In this document: piece after piece, positions 19,597 to 28,527 of the stretch | Layout of the letters: each line of letters opens with the position of its first letter | Position numbering within the stretch: the stretch's first letter is position 1 | Source: Isoptericola jiangsuensis | Lineage (GTDB): Bacteria; Actinomycetota; Actinomycetes; Actinomycetales; Cellulomonadaceae | Assembly: GCF_002563715.1 (NCBI RefSeq) | Contig: NZ_PDJJ01000001.1 | Span: forward strand, 2,356,001 to 2,420,000 | Direction: 5' to 3' | DNA: 64,000 nt | Program-made: the position numbers and the translations under genes | The notes under the pieces: model-generated | The model's database searches: none | What the model was told of the DNA's origin: nothing | What the model saw: only the letters and a program-made list of their open reading frames with translations

Positions 19597-20823
19597 TCAG
19601 TGCTCGGCGGGCGCGGCCGGGACCAGCGGCTGGCCGATGCCGGCCAGCAGCTCGCCGAACCACTCCGTGTGCACGTCGAACGCCTTGCCGCCGGCGATGC
19701 GCGGGAACGCGATCGCCTTGAGACGGTCGCCGTCCTCCTCGTCGTGGCCGATGACGCCCGGCTCGCCGCGCAGCGCGCAGTCCACCGCGAGGTCCGTCAT
19801 CGACTTGATGAGGCGCAGGTCCTCCGCGTTCGCCGCGGCGGCGCGCGAGTAGTAGCCGGACTTCTGGACCATGACCTTCTCGGCGCCCAGCTTCTCCGCG
19901 AACTGCTTCGCGAACCACTGGCCCGGGTTGATCGTGTCGAGCTTGACGTGGCCGAACGGGTCGCGCTGGACCTCCTCGCCGGACGCCTCGAGCTGCGCGA
20001 CGATCTCGTGCATGCCCGCACCCTCCGACAGGAAGATGTTGACGTTGCCCTGGGAGTCCATGATCGCCGTGAGGCGCTCCGCCTCGGCGTCGATGTCGAT
20101 CGCGAGCTCGGGCAGGAACACCGCGTGCACGTCCCAGCGCTCTCGGGTCAGGCCGAGGGCCGGGGCCCACTCCTGCGCGTCGAGCCACTTGCGGTACTCC
20201 TTGGCCGCGGCGGCGGTCAGCCAGCCGCAGTGCCGGCCCATGACCTCGTGCACGATGAGCATGCGCGGGCCCGACCGGTGCTCGCCGATGACGTTCGCGG
20301 CGAACCCGGCGGCCTCCTCGGCCGCGGTCCACGCGCCGAGCGACTGGCGGATCGGCACCACGTCGTTGTCGATCGTCTTGGGCAGGCCCACGACCGTCAG
20401 CTCGTAGTCGTTCTCGTGCAGGAACGCGGCCAGGTCGGCCGCGGTCGTGTTGGTGTCGTCGCCGCCGATGGTGTGCAGGACGTCGACGCCGTCGGCCTTG
20501 AGCTGCTCGGCGGCCACGTGCAGCGGGTCCTGGCCCTCGGACACCAGACCGCGCTTGACGCAGTCCGCGGCGTTCGTCAGCTTCACGCGCGAGTTGCCGA
20601 TCGGCGAGCCGCCGAAGCGGTGCAGGACGCCGGCCTGGCGGCGACCCTCGGCGTCGATCACGATCTTCGTGCCGGTGAGCAGACCGTGGTAGCCGTACTG
20701 GTAGGCGATGATCTCGATCGACGGGTCGAGCTCCGTGTACCGCTCGATGAGTCCGCCGACGGCGGAGGACAGGCAGGGCGCGAAGCCGCCGGCGGTCAGG
20801 AGTGCCACGCGACGAACCGACAT
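19597..20823 (-). CDS. pfp: Pyrophosphate-type 6-phosphofructokinase
   Basis: Phosphorylates fructose 6-phosphate reversibly with PPi (inferred) in glycolysis; cytosolic, 408 residues. Motif GGDD (120-123) has Asp where ATP enzymes have Gly, and KTIDND (149-154) carries the PPi-type Lys. Substrate motif MGRHCGW is present. The N-terminal loop TAGGFAPCLSS differs from the GGDCPG of classical forms. The ATG was chosen over the upstream in-frame extension; AGAGG lies about 12 nt ahead. Leads an operon with DAHP synthase. ATP use is not excluded without assay. Confidence 0.9.
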   Translation of the reverse strand: MSVRRVALLTAGGFAPCLSSAVGGLIERYTELDPSIEIIAYQYGYHGLLTGTKIVIDAEGRRQAGVLHRFGGSPIGNSRVKLTNAADCVKRGLVSEGQDPLHVAAEQLKADGVDVLHTIGGDDTNTTAADLAAFLHENDYELTVVGLPKTIDNDVVPIRQSLGAWTAAEEAAGFAANVIGEHRSGPRMLIVHEVMGRHCGWLTAAAAKEYRKWLDAQEWAPALGLTRERWDVHAVFLPELAIDIDAEAERLTAIMDSQGNVNIFLSEGAGMHEIVAQLEASGEEVQRDPFGHVKLDTINPGQWFAKQFAEKLGAEKVMVQKSGYYSRAAAANAEDLRLIKSMTDLAVDCALRGEPGVIGHDEEDGDRLKAIAFPRIAGGKAFDVHTEWFGELLAGIGQPLVPAAPAEH

Positions 20824-20863
20824 GACGGGTACTACCTCTCGGTGGGGGACGAACAGCCCTCCC

Positions 20864-20869
20864 ATCCTA
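20864..20869 (-). promoter_or_regulatory. Candidate -10 box, pfp-aroG operon
   Basis: TAGGAT on the minus strand about 40 nt upstream of the pfp ATG, implying a short leader carrying the AGAGG ribosome site. No clear -35. Confidence 0.45.
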
Positions 20870-20977
20870 GGTTCAGTCCGCACCGCCCGGCACCGCCGTC
20901 CACACCACGGCCGCGGTGCGTCCCACCGGGCGACCGGCGAGGCCGGACCGGCACCCGCGGGTCGCCCCCGGACCGGG

Positions 20978-21718
20978 TCAGGCCCCGGGCGTCGCGCCCG
21001 GTGCCCCCGCGCCGCCGTCGGCGTCCTTCGCCGCGCGACCGGCGGCCAGCCGCGCCTTCATGGTCGCGGCGTAGACGTCCACGTACTCCTGCTCGCTGAG
21101 CCGCCGGATCGCGTACATGATCTCGTCGGCGACCGCGCGCAGCACGAAGCGGTCGTTCTCCATCCCCTGGTAGCGGCTGAAGTCCAGGGGCTCGCCCAGG
21201 ACGACCCCGATCGACATCGGCTTCGGGACCACCCGGCCCAGCGGCTGCGCGACGTCGGTGCCGATCATCGCCACCGGGACGACCGGCGCCCCCGACTCCA
21301 GCGCCAGCCGCGCCACGCCCGTCTTGCCGCGGTACAGCCGCCCGTCCGGGCTGCGGGTGCCCTCCGGGTAGATCCCGAACAGGTCACCGTCGGACAGCAC
21401 GCGCAGGCCGGTGTGCAGCGCCGCCTCGCTCGCCTTGCCGCCCGACCGGTCGACGGGGATCGTGCCCACGCCGCGCATGAACCCGGCCACGACCCGGCCG
21501 CGCAGGCCCCGCCCCGTGAAGTAGTCCGACTTGCCGAGGAACTTCACCTGCCGGTCCAGCACGATCGGCAGCACGAACGAGTCGATGACGGCCAGGTGGT
21601 TGGAGGCCAGGATCGCCCCGCCCTCGGACGGCACGTTCTCCAGCCCCTTGGTCCACGGCCGGAAGGCCAGGCGCAGCAACGGCCCGGCCAGCACGTGCCT
21701 CATGACCCAGTAGAACAA
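20978..21718 (-). CDS. plsC: 1-acyl-sn-glycerol-3-phosphate acyltransferase
   Basis: Makes phosphatidic acid at the inner membrane face. 246 residues with block I NHLAVID (HX4D), GTIPVDRS, block III GIYPEGTRSPDG and VPVAMIG. The start is set at TTG 21718 (LFYWVMRH) because GAGGAGG lies just ahead and homologues begin at this FYW stretch; ATG 21703 is the alternative. A Gly/Ala-rich tail ends the protein. Position matches Rv2182c of M. tuberculosis. Divergent from a membrane protein gene with overlapping promoters. Confidence 0.9.
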   Translation of the reverse strand: MFYWVMRHVLAGPLLRLAFRPWTKGLENVPSEGGAILASNHLAVIDSFVLPIVLDRQVKFLGKSDYFTGRGLRGRVVAGFMRGVGTIPVDRSGGKASEAALHTGLRVLSDGDLFGIYPEGTRSPDGRLYRGKTGVARLALESGAPVVPVAMIGTDVAQPLGRVVPKPMSIGVVLGEPLDFSRYQGMENDRFVLRAVADEIMYAIRRLSEQEYVDVYAATMKARLAAGRAAKDADGGAGAPGATPGA

Positions 21719-21741
21719 CCGTCCTCCTCGCGACGTCCACG

Positions 21742-21751
21742 ACAATAGAGT
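21742..21751. promoter_or_regulatory. Overlapping divergent -10 boxes
   Basis: Minus-strand TATTGT (21747-21742) for plsC and plus-strand TAGAGT (21746-21751) for the downstream gene share two bases. TAGAGT is 6 nt before ATG 21758 (leaderless); TATTGT gives plsC a short leader with GAGGAGG. Confidence 0.55.
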
Positions 21752-21757
21752 GGTCCC

Positions 21758-22258
21758 ATGGCCCCCATCGACCGCGGCGCGGACCCGGACGACCTGCCGG
21801 ACGCGGACGTCGACGCCCGCTGGTCCGACATCGTCGCACGTCTCGGAGACCTGCAGGAGCCGGAGGGCGACCTCCCGCGCGTGCCGGACCCCGTCGACGG
21901 CGGCTCGCCGACGGCGCAGGACGCCCCCGGGACCGCTCCCGCCAGCGGGCCGCGGGACTGGCCCACCACGCCCGAGGACGCCGCCCTCGAGGAGCATGCC
22001 ACGCACTTCGTGCCGCCCGACCCCGGGCCGATCACCGACCGCGAGCCGCTGACCAGCCTGGCGTGGACGGTCGTCGTGGCGGTCCCGCTCCTGCTGGTGC
22101 TCCGCGTCGTGGTGGGCGCGTTCGTCCCGACCTTCACCGTGCCGGGCTGGCTGACGCCGACCCTCGGCGCCCTCTTCCTCGCGGGGGTGGGCGTGCTCGT
22201 GTGGCGGATGCCCCACCGACGCGACCCGGACGACACCGATCCCGGCGCCGTCGTCTGA
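21758..22258 (+). CDS. Conserved two-span membrane protein
   Basis: 166 residues of unknown function. Residues 1-100 are acidic, Asp/Pro rich and probably cytosolic. Two hydrophobic segments follow (about 103-123, LAWTVVVAVPLLLVLRVVVG, and 130-150), with the short tail RMPHRRDPDDTD. The ATG is 6 nt after TAGAGT. It sits between plsC and glucokinase and belongs to neither by strand. I recognise no domain. Confidence 0.7.
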   Translation: MAPIDRGADPDDLPDADVDARWSDIVARLGDLQEPEGDLPRVPDPVDGGSPTAQDAPGTAPASGPRDWPTTPEDAALEEHATHFVPPDPGPITDREPLTSLAWTVVVAVPLLLVLRVVVGAFVPTFTVPGWLTPTLGALFLAGVGVLVWRMPHRRDPDDTDPGAVV

Positions 22259-22289
22259 GCCGCGGGCACGCCCTCCCTGCGTGCCACGG

Positions 22290-23234
22290 TCAGCGGCGGG
22301 CCAGGTCCGCCGCGCCGACGATGCCCGCCTCGTTGCCGTGCTCGGCGAGCTCGATCTGCGCCTCCGGCCGGTGCCCCAGGGCGGACAGCTGCGCCTGGTA
22401 CGCCTTGCGCACGGGGAGCAGGAGCAGGTCGCCCGCCGCGCCGACGCCGCCGCCGATGACGAACAGCTCGGGGTCGAGCAGCGCCGCGACCGACGCGGCA
22501 CCCTCACCGATCCAGCGGCCGAGGGTCGCCAGGAGCTCGACCGACAGGGCGTCGCCCTCCTGGGCGGCCTGCGTGACGTGCGGACCGCGGATGCCGTCGA
22601 CGTCACCGCCCGCGAGCTCGAGGAGGCGCTGCGCCCGCGCGGGCTGCGCGATCACCGCGTGACGGGCGTCGCGCACCAGCGCGCTGCCGGACGCGTACTG
22701 CTCCCAGCAGCCCTCGTGCCCGCACCCGCAGTAGTGGCCGCCCGGGACGACCCGCATGTGGCCGACCTCCGCGGCGACGCCCCACTTGCCGCGCACCAGC
22801 TCGCGGTCCACGACGACCGCGCCGCCGAGGCCGGTGCCGACGGTCAGCATGATCATGTCCGTCGCGGCCCGGCCCGCGCCGAACCGGAACTCCGCCCAGC
22901 CGGCGGCGTTCGCGTCGTTCTCCACGACGACGGGGACGTCGACGTCCACGAGGTCCTTCACCCGCTGCGCCAGGGGGTGGTCGCGCCAGGCGATGTTCGG
23001 CGCGAACTGCACCGAGGTGCGGTCCGGCGACACGAAGCCTGCGGCCGCGAGGCCGATCGCACCGACCTGGTGCTCCTTCGTCAGCTCGTTGCACGCGTCG
23101 GCGATCGCCCGGTCGATGCTGTCGACGTCGTCGGCGGTGGTCTCGCGCCGGACCTTGGCCAGGATCCGGCCCGACTCGTCCACGACACCGACCGCGATCT
23201 TGGTGCCGCCGATGTCGACTCCGATGGCGTGCAT
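22290..23234 (-). CDS. glk: ROK-family glucokinase
   Basis: Phosphorylates glucose to glucose 6-phosphate with ATP; 314 residues. N-terminal phosphate-binding motif GVDIGGTKIAVG, substrate-site VVENDANAAGWAE, GTGLGGAVV, the sugar-contacting EVGHMRV and the ROK zinc motif CGCGHEGCWE are intact, and so is the C-terminal IGGGVGAAG. A GAGG ribosome site lies 9 nt before the ATG. Likely the main glucokinase of the organism because actinobacteria usually rely on this ROK type; other ROK sugars are possible. Confidence 0.92.
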   Translation of the reverse strand: MHAIGVDIGGTKIAVGVVDESGRILAKVRRETTADDVDSIDRAIADACNELTKEHQVGAIGLAAAGFVSPDRTSVQFAPNIAWRDHPLAQRVKDLVDVDVPVVVENDANAAGWAEFRFGAGRAATDMIMLTVGTGLGGAVVVDRELVRGKWGVAAEVGHMRVVPGGHYCGCGHEGCWEQYASGSALVRDARHAVIAQPARAQRLLELAGGDVDGIRGPHVTQAAQEGDALSVELLATLGRWIGEGAASVAALLDPELFVIGGGVGAAGDLLLLPVRKAYQAQLSALGHRPEAQIELAEHGNEAGIVGAADLARR

Positions 23235-23404
23235 GCGTCAACCTCACGTTCGCTCACGGGACGCCGGGCGGACCACATCGCCGCGCCGACGCAGGGAAAC
23301 GGCGCGACCCGCGCGCCCTGCACAGCCTACCGACCTCCAGGTGCCCTGCACGAACGGCCGCCGGACCCCTCGCCGGACGGTGCCGCAGCACCCCTGCGAC
23401 CCGG

Positions 23405-23410
23405 TATCGT
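23405..23410 (+). promoter_or_regulatory. Candidate -10 box, fadD
   Basis: TATCGT about 35 nt before the fadD ATG, leaving a short leader that carries a GGAG ribosome site. Confidence 0.4.
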
Positions 23411-23445
23411 GACGCCCACCGACGGACCCTGCCACTGGAGTCAGC

Positions 23446-25248
23446 ATGGACGAGATCACCGTTCCACCCCTCGTGGAGCTTCCCCCCGCGTCGAACGTCA
23501 ACGACGTCCTCGCGACCCGCGTCGCCCAGGACCCCGCCGGGACGGTGATCGAGCGGGTCGTCGACGGACGCTGGGAGTCCGTCAGCGGTCGCGAGTTCGA
23601 CGAGCAGGTCGTCGCCGTGGCCAAGGGACTGGTCGCGCTCGGCGTCGAACCGGGCGACCCGGTCGGCATCATGTCGCGCACCCGCTACGAGTGGACGCTG
23701 CTGGACTTCGCCGCCTGGGCCGCCGGCGCCGTCCCGGTCCCGGTCTACGAGACCAGCTCCGCCGAGCAGGTCGAGTGGATCGTCAGCGACGCCGGGGTCC
23801 GCCTCCTCGTCGCCGAGACCGCCGAGCTCGTCGAGCTCGTCGAGAAGGCCCGCCCGGCGGCGCCCTCGCTGGGCGAGGTCCTGTCCCTGGAGGACGGCGC
23901 CGTCGAGCGCCTCGTCGCCGCGGGCGCCGACGTCGACGACGCCGAGATCGCGCGCCGCCGCGCGCTTGCCGGCCTCGACGACGTCGCGACGATCATCTAC
24001 ACGTCCGGTACGACCGGCCGCCCCAAGGGCGCACAGCTCACCCACGGCAACTTCGCGAGCCTCACGGCCAACGCCGTGCTCGCGGTCCCCGAGGTCTTCT
24101 CGGCCGGCGGCCGCACGCTGCTGTTCCTCCCGCTGGCGCACGTCTTCGCCCGGTTCATCGAGGTCCTCGCGATCTCCGGCGGCACCGTGCTCGGGCACTG
24201 GGACAACATCAAGACGGTCACCACGGGCCTCGGCGAGTTCAAGCCGACCTACATCCTCGCGGTGCCGCGCGTCTTCGAGAAGGTCTACAACTCGGCGGAG
24301 CAGAAGGCCGCCGCGGGCGGCAAGCTGAAGATCTTCCACTGGGCCACGGCGACGGCCATCGCCTGGTCGCGCGCCCAGGACACCGGCGGCCCCTCCCTCT
24401 GGCTGAACCTGCAGCACGCCGTCGCCGGGAAGCTCGTCTACGCCAAGCTCGTCGGCGCCCTCGGCGGCGAGGCGCGATACGCAGTCTCAGGCGGCGGCCC
24501 GCTCGGTGAACGCCTCGGCCACTTCTTCCGCGGCATCGGCCTCACCGTCCTCGAGGGGTACGGCCTCACGGAGTCCACCGCGCCCACGAGCGTCAACCGG
24601 CCCGCCTCGAACCGCATCGGCTCCGTGGGCCTCCAGCTGCCCGGGTGCAGCGCCCGCATCGCCGCGGACGGCGAGATCCAGCTCCAGGGCATCCAGGTCT
24701 TCCGCGGGTACCACAACAACCCCGAGGCCACCGCCGAGGCGTTCGACGACGGCTGGTTCCGCACGGGCGACCTCGGCAGGATCGACGACGACGGCTTCCT
24801 GTCGATCACCGGGCGCAAGAAGGAGATCATCGTGACCGCGGGCGGCAAGAACGTCGCCCCGGCCCTCCTCGAGGACCGCATCCGCGCGCACGCCCTCGTC
24901 AGCCAGTGCGTCGTCGTCGGCGACAACCGGCCGTTCATCGGCGCCCTGATCACCCTCGACGCCGAGGGTCTGCCCGGCTGGCTCAAGATGCACGGCAAGC
25001 CGGAGATGACGGCCGAGCAGGCCAAGGACGACCCCGACGTGCTCGCCGCGCTCGACGCCGCCGTCACGCGTGCCAACGAGGCCGTGTCCAAGGCCGAGTC
25101 GATCCGCAAGTTCAGCGTGCTGCCCGGCGACCTCACCATCGAGAACGGCTACCTCACGCCGAAGCAGTCGGTGCGCCGCCACGCGTTCGTCGCCGACTTC
25201 GCCGCCGAGATCGACGAGCTCTACCGCGACACCCGCTCGCAGGGCTGA
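23446..25248 (+). CDS. fadD: Long-chain acyl-CoA ligase (FadD15-like)
   Basis: Activates fatty acids to acyl-CoA through an acyl-AMP. 600 residues of the ANL family: P-loop YTSGTTGRPKGAQLTH (185-200), PLAHVFARF, motif GYGLTEST, DDGWFRTGD-LG, and GRKKEIIVTAGGKNVAP with the final catalytic region TPKQSVRRHA. GGAG lies 6 nt before the ATG. In the place of M. tuberculosis fadD15 (Rv2187). Membrane-associated rather than membrane-spanning. Confidence 0.93.
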   Translation: MDEITVPPLVELPPASNVNDVLATRVAQDPAGTVIERVVDGRWESVSGREFDEQVVAVAKGLVALGVEPGDPVGIMSRTRYEWTLLDFAAWAAGAVPVPVYETSSAEQVEWIVSDAGVRLLVAETAELVELVEKARPAAPSLGEVLSLEDGAVERLVAAGADVDDAEIARRRALAGLDDVATIIYTSGTTGRPKGAQLTHGNFASLTANAVLAVPEVFSAGGRTLLFLPLAHVFARFIEVLAISGGTVLGHWDNIKTVTTGLGEFKPTYILAVPRVFEKVYNSAEQKAAAGGKLKIFHWATATAIAWSRAQDTGGPSLWLNLQHAVAGKLVYAKLVGALGGEARYAVSGGGPLGERLGHFFRGIGLTVLEGYGLTESTAPTSVNRPASNRIGSVGLQLPGCSARIAADGEIQLQGIQVFRGYHNNPEATAEAFDDGWFRTGDLGRIDDDGFLSITGRKKEIIVTAGGKNVAPALLEDRIRAHALVSQCVVVGDNRPFIGALITLDAEGLPGWLKMHGKPEMTAEQAKDDPDVLAALDAAVTRANEAVSKAESIRKFSVLPGDLTIENGYLTPKQSVRRHAFVADFAAEIDELYRDTRSQG

Positions 25249-25281
25249 GCACCGGGCCGGGACGGTGTCGGTGGCCCCGGC

Positions 25282-25287
25282 TACCGT
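25282..25287 (+). promoter_or_regulatory. Leaderless -10 box, exonuclease fusion gene
   Basis: TACCGT followed by 7 nt and ATG 25295. Confidence 0.6.
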
Positions 25288-25294
25288 CCCGGCC

Positions 25295-27055
25295 ATGTCC
25301 AGCAGCACCCTCCCGGGCGTCGGGCCCGGGGTCCAGCTCTCGTTCGCCGACCTGGGCACCCCGCTGCGGGACGTCACCTTTGTCGTCGTCGACCTGGAGA
25401 CGACGGGCAGCCGGGCCGACGACTCCGGGATCACCGAGATCGGCGCGGTCAAGGTCCGCGGCGGCGAGGTCCTCGGCGAGTTCCAGTCGTTGGTGAACCC
25501 CGGCCGGCCCGTCCCCGCGTTCGTCGCCCGCCTCACCGGCATCACCTCCGCCATGGTCGCCACGGCCCCCGGCATCGAGCTCGTCCTGCCGAGCTTCCTC
25601 GAGTTCGCCCGCGACACCGTCCTCGTGGCGCACAACGCACCGTTCGACGTCGGGTTCCTGCGCAGCGCGTGCGCCGCCCTGGACTACGCCTGGCCGGGCT
25701 TCGCGGTCGTGGACACCCTGCCGCTGGCCCGGCGGGTCGTCACCCGTGACGAGGCCCGCAACCACAAGCTGAGCACGCTGGCGACCCTGTTCCACGCCCG
25801 CACCTCGCCCGAGCACCGGGCCCTGGCGGACGCCCGCGCCACCGTCGACGTGCTCCACGGGCTGCTCGAGCGCCTCGCGCCGCTGGGGGTCACGCACCTG
25901 GAGGACCTCGCCACCGCGGCCGACCCCGTGCCCGCCGACGTGCGGCGCAAGGCCACGCTCGCCGACGGCCTGCCCGCCGCCCCGGGCGTCTACCTGTTCC
26001 GCGGCCCGGACGACGAGGTGCTGTACGTCGGCACCTCGACGAACATCCACCAGCGCGTCCGCTCCTACTTCACGGCCGCCGAGAAGCGACGCCGCATCAC
26101 CGAGATGGTGCGCATCGCCCACGCCGTCACCCCGGTCGTCTGCGCGACCCCGCTGGAGGCGCAGGTCCGCGAGCTGCGCCTCATCGCCGAGCACGCCCCG
26201 CGGTACAACCGACGCTCCAAGCACCCCGAGCGGCAGACCTGGGTCCGCCTCACCGACGAGCCCTACCCCCGGCTGTCGGTCGTGACGGACGTCCGGGGCG
26301 ACACCCCGCACATCGGTCCCTTCACGTCGCGACGCACCGCCCAGGACGCCGTCGCCGCCGTGCACGACGCGCTGCCGCTGCGCCAGTGCACGCAACGCCT
26401 GCCGAGGGTCGCCCCGGAGCGACGCAGCCCGTGCGCCCTCGCCGGCCTCGGGCGGTGCTCCGCACCCTGCACCGCCACGGCCGGACCCGACGACGGCTAC
26501 GCCGCCGTGGCCGCCGCGGCCGCCGACGTCCTCACCGGCGACCCCGGTCCCGTGGTCCGGGCCCTCGCCGACCGGGTCGCCCGGCTCGCCGCGCAGGAAC
26601 GCTACGAGGAGGCCGGACAGGTCACCGCCCGACTGCGGGCGTTCGTCCGGGCCGCCGACCGGTCGCAGCGGCTCGACCCGCTGAGCCGGTGCCGCGAGCT
26701 CGTCGCAGCCCGTCCGACCGCCGCCGGCGGCTGGGAGGTCGTGGTGGTGCGGCACGCCCGCCTCGCCGCCACGGGCGTCAGCGGACCCGACGAGGACCCC
26801 TGGCCCCTCGTGGAGGCGTTGCGCGCCACCGCCGAGGTCGTCGAGCCACCCGCGCCGCCCGCTCCGGCCGGCCATCCCGAGGAGGCCGCCCTGCTGCTGC
26901 GCTGGCTCGACGAGCCCGGCGTCCGCCTCGTCGCGGCCAGCGACGCGTGGACCTGCCCGGTCCGGGGCGCCGCCGCCCACGCCGACCTGGACGAGGTCAC
27001 CACCGCGGTGGCGCTGGCCACGGGCGGTGACGTCGATACGATGGCCCCATGCTGA
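25295..27055 (+). CDS. DEDDh exonuclease fused to a UvrC/Cho-type GIY-YIG nuclease
   Basis: 586 residues in two parts. Residues 28-190 are a DnaQ-like 3'-5' exonuclease with DLET (33-36), VAHNAPFDVGFL (111-122) and HRALADA (174-180), so the DEDDh set is present. Residues about 225-310 are a GIY-YIG domain: GVYLF, LYVGTSTNIHQRV and EHAPRYNRR. A Cys cluster (CTQRL, CALAGLGRCSAPC) follows as in UvrC. The UvrC endonuclease V and HhH domains are missing. Comparable with M. tuberculosis Rv2191. Probably DNA repair, incising and trimming; activity untested. Confidence 0.9.
   Translation: MSSSTLPGVGPGVQLSFADLGTPLRDVTFVVVDLETTGSRADDSGITEIGAVKVRGGEVLGEFQSLVNPGRPVPAFVARLTGITSAMVATAPGIELVLPSFLEFARDTVLVAHNAPFDVGFLRSACAALDYAWPGFAVVDTLPLARRVVTRDEARNHKLSTLATLFHARTSPEHRALADARATVDVLHGLLERLAPLGVTHLEDLATAADPVPADVRRKATLADGLPAAPGVYLFRGPDDEVLYVGTSTNIHQRVRSYFTAAEKRRRITEMVRIAHAVTPVVCATPLEAQVRELRLIAEHAPRYNRRSKHPERQTWVRLTDEPYPRLSVVTDVRGDTPHIGPFTSRRTAQDAVAAVHDALPLRQCTQRLPRVAPERRSPCALAGLGRCSAPCTATAGPDDGYAAVAAAAADVLTGDPGPVVRALADRVARLAAQERYEEAGQVTARLRAFVRAADRSQRLDPLSRCRELVAARPTAAGGWEVVVVRHARLAATGVSGPDEDPWPLVEALRATAEVVEPPAPPAPAGHPEEAALLLRWLDEPGVRLVAASDAWTCPVRGAAAHADLDEVTTAVALATGGDVDTMAPC
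27037..27042 (+). promoter_or_regulatory. Leaderless -10 box inside the upstream gene's 3' end
   Basis: TACGAT, 6 nt before ATG 27049, within the last codons of the exonuclease fusion gene. Confidence 0.55.
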
Positions 27056-27330
27056 CCGCGATCGTTCTCATCGACACCGCGCCCGACCGCATCCCCGAGG
27101 TCGCCACGCAGGTCACGGACCTCGCGGGCGTCAGCGAGGTCTACTCCGTCACCGGCAAGGCCGACCTCGTCGCCATGGTGCGGGTGCGTGAGCACGGCGA
27201 CCTCGCCGACGTCATCGCCGACGGCATCAGCAAGGTCCCCGGCGTGCTGCGGACCGAGACGCTCATCGCGTTCCGCGCCTACTCGAAGGTCGACCTCGAG
27301 CAGGCGTTCGCGCTCGGGCTCGACGACTGA
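27049..27330 (+). CDS. Stand-alone Lrp/AsnC ligand-binding (RAM) domain protein
   Basis: 93 residues forming only the RAM domain of Lrp/AsnC regulators, without helix-turn-helix: VLIDTAPDRIPEVATQV, GVSEVYSVTGKADLVAMV and GVLRTETLIAF. Such proteins form rings and bind amino acids. The ATG overlaps the upstream stop by 7 nt, yet a TACGAT box suggests its own promoter. It faces trpD, which may hint at amino-acid sensing; no target is known. Confidence 0.85.
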   Translation: MLTAIVLIDTAPDRIPEVATQVTDLAGVSEVYSVTGKADLVAMVRVREHGDLADVIADGISKVPGVLRTETLIAFRAYSKVDLEQAFALGLDD

Positions 27331-27343
27331 CGCGGCACCGGGC

Positions 27344-28405
27344 TCACCGCCCGGTCGCGGCGACCCAGCGCTCCAGCACGTCGGCCGCGGCACCGTCGTC
27401 GACGCTGCGTGCGGCGTGGCCCAGGCCGGCCGCGAGCCGCTCAGCGAGAGTTCCCTCCCCCGTGCCGGGCAGGGTGCCGTCCGCGACCAGCGCCGCCGCC
27501 GCGTTGAGGAGCACCGTCTCGCGCACCGCGCCCGCCCCGCGGCCGGACAGCACGTCCCGCGCCACGCCCGCGTTGTAGGCGGCGTCCGCACCCCGCAGGT
27601 CGTCCAGCGACACCGGGGCCAGCCCGAGGTCCGTGGCGACCAGACGCTGCTCGGTCACCGACCCGTCGCGCACCTCCCACACCGTGGCGCCGCCGGTCGC
27701 GGCGAGCTCGTCGAGTCCGTCGTCGCCCCGGAACACCAGGGCCCGCGTACCACGGGCGGCGAACACGCCCGCCATCAGCGGAGCCATCCGGGCGTCCGCG
27801 CAGCCGACCGCCGTGGCGCGCGGCTGGGCCGGGTTCGTCAGCGGCCCCAGGAAGTTGAAGGCCGTCGCGACGCCCAGCTCGCCACGTGCCGTCGCGGCGT
27901 GCCGCATCGACGGGTGGAACATCCCGGCGAAGCAGAACGTGATGCCGGCCTCCGTCGCGATCCGGGCCACGCGCTCCGCGGGCTGGTCCAGCCGGACGCC
28001 CAGCGCCTCCAGCACGTCGGCCGAGCCGGACGACGACGACGCGGCCCGGTTGCCGTGCTTGACGACGCGCAGGCCCGTCCCCGCGACGACCACGGCCGCC
28101 ATCGTCGAGATGTTGACGGTGTGGTGGCGGTCGCCGCCCGTGCCCACGAGGTCCACCGTCGGCCCCGGGACCTCGATGCGGACGGCGTGGGCGAGCATCG
28201 CCTCGGCCAGGCCCGTCAGCTCGGCGGCCGTCTCCCCCTTCGCGCGCAGCGCGACGAGGAACCCGGCGAGGCGGGCCGGCGACACCTCGCCGGACATCAC
28301 CCGGTCCATCGCCCACGCCGTCTGCTCGGCGCCGAGGTCGTGCCCGGCGATGAGCGCGGTGAGCAGGCCGGGCCAGGTGGTCCCGGCGGGATCGATGTCA
28401 GGCAC
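27344..28405 (-). CDS. trpD: Anthranilate phosphoribosyltransferase
   Basis: Joins anthranilate and PRPP in tryptophan synthesis. 353 residues: N-terminal helical domain with [24 protein letters not shown] loop [17 protein letters not shown], anthranilate site [21 protein letters not shown], and [14 protein letters not shown]. Extra Ser residues in the ASSSSGS loop are typical for actinobacteria. GTG 28405 has GAGG 8 nt upstream. Stand-alone, apart from other trp genes, as in M. tuberculosis (Rv2192c). Confidence 0.95.
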   Translation of the reverse strand: MPDIDPAGTTWPGLLTALIAGHDLGAEQTAWAMDRVMSGEVSPARLAGFLVALRAKGETAAELTGLAEAMLAHAVRIEVPGPTVDLVGTGGDRHHTVNISTMAAVVVAGTGLRVVKHGNRAASSSSGSADVLEALGVRLDQPAERVARIATEAGITFCFAGMFHPSMRHAATARGELGVATAFNFLGPLTNPAQPRATAVGCADARMAPLMAGVFAARGTRALVFRGDDGLDELAATGGATVWEVRDGSVTEQRLVATDLGLAPVSLDDLRGADAAYNAGVARDVLSGRGAGAVRETVLLNAAAALVADGTLPGTGEGTLAERLAAGLGHAARSVDDGAAADVLERWVAATGR

Positions 28406-28527
28406 GACGGTCCTCGCTTCGCAGGTCGGGGACGACCGGTCGGGGACGATCACGGCCGGGACCCGGCGGTCCGTGACGCACGGTAGCCCACTCGCCCCGC
28501 CCGGCACCCACCGGTCTCGCCGCCGGC

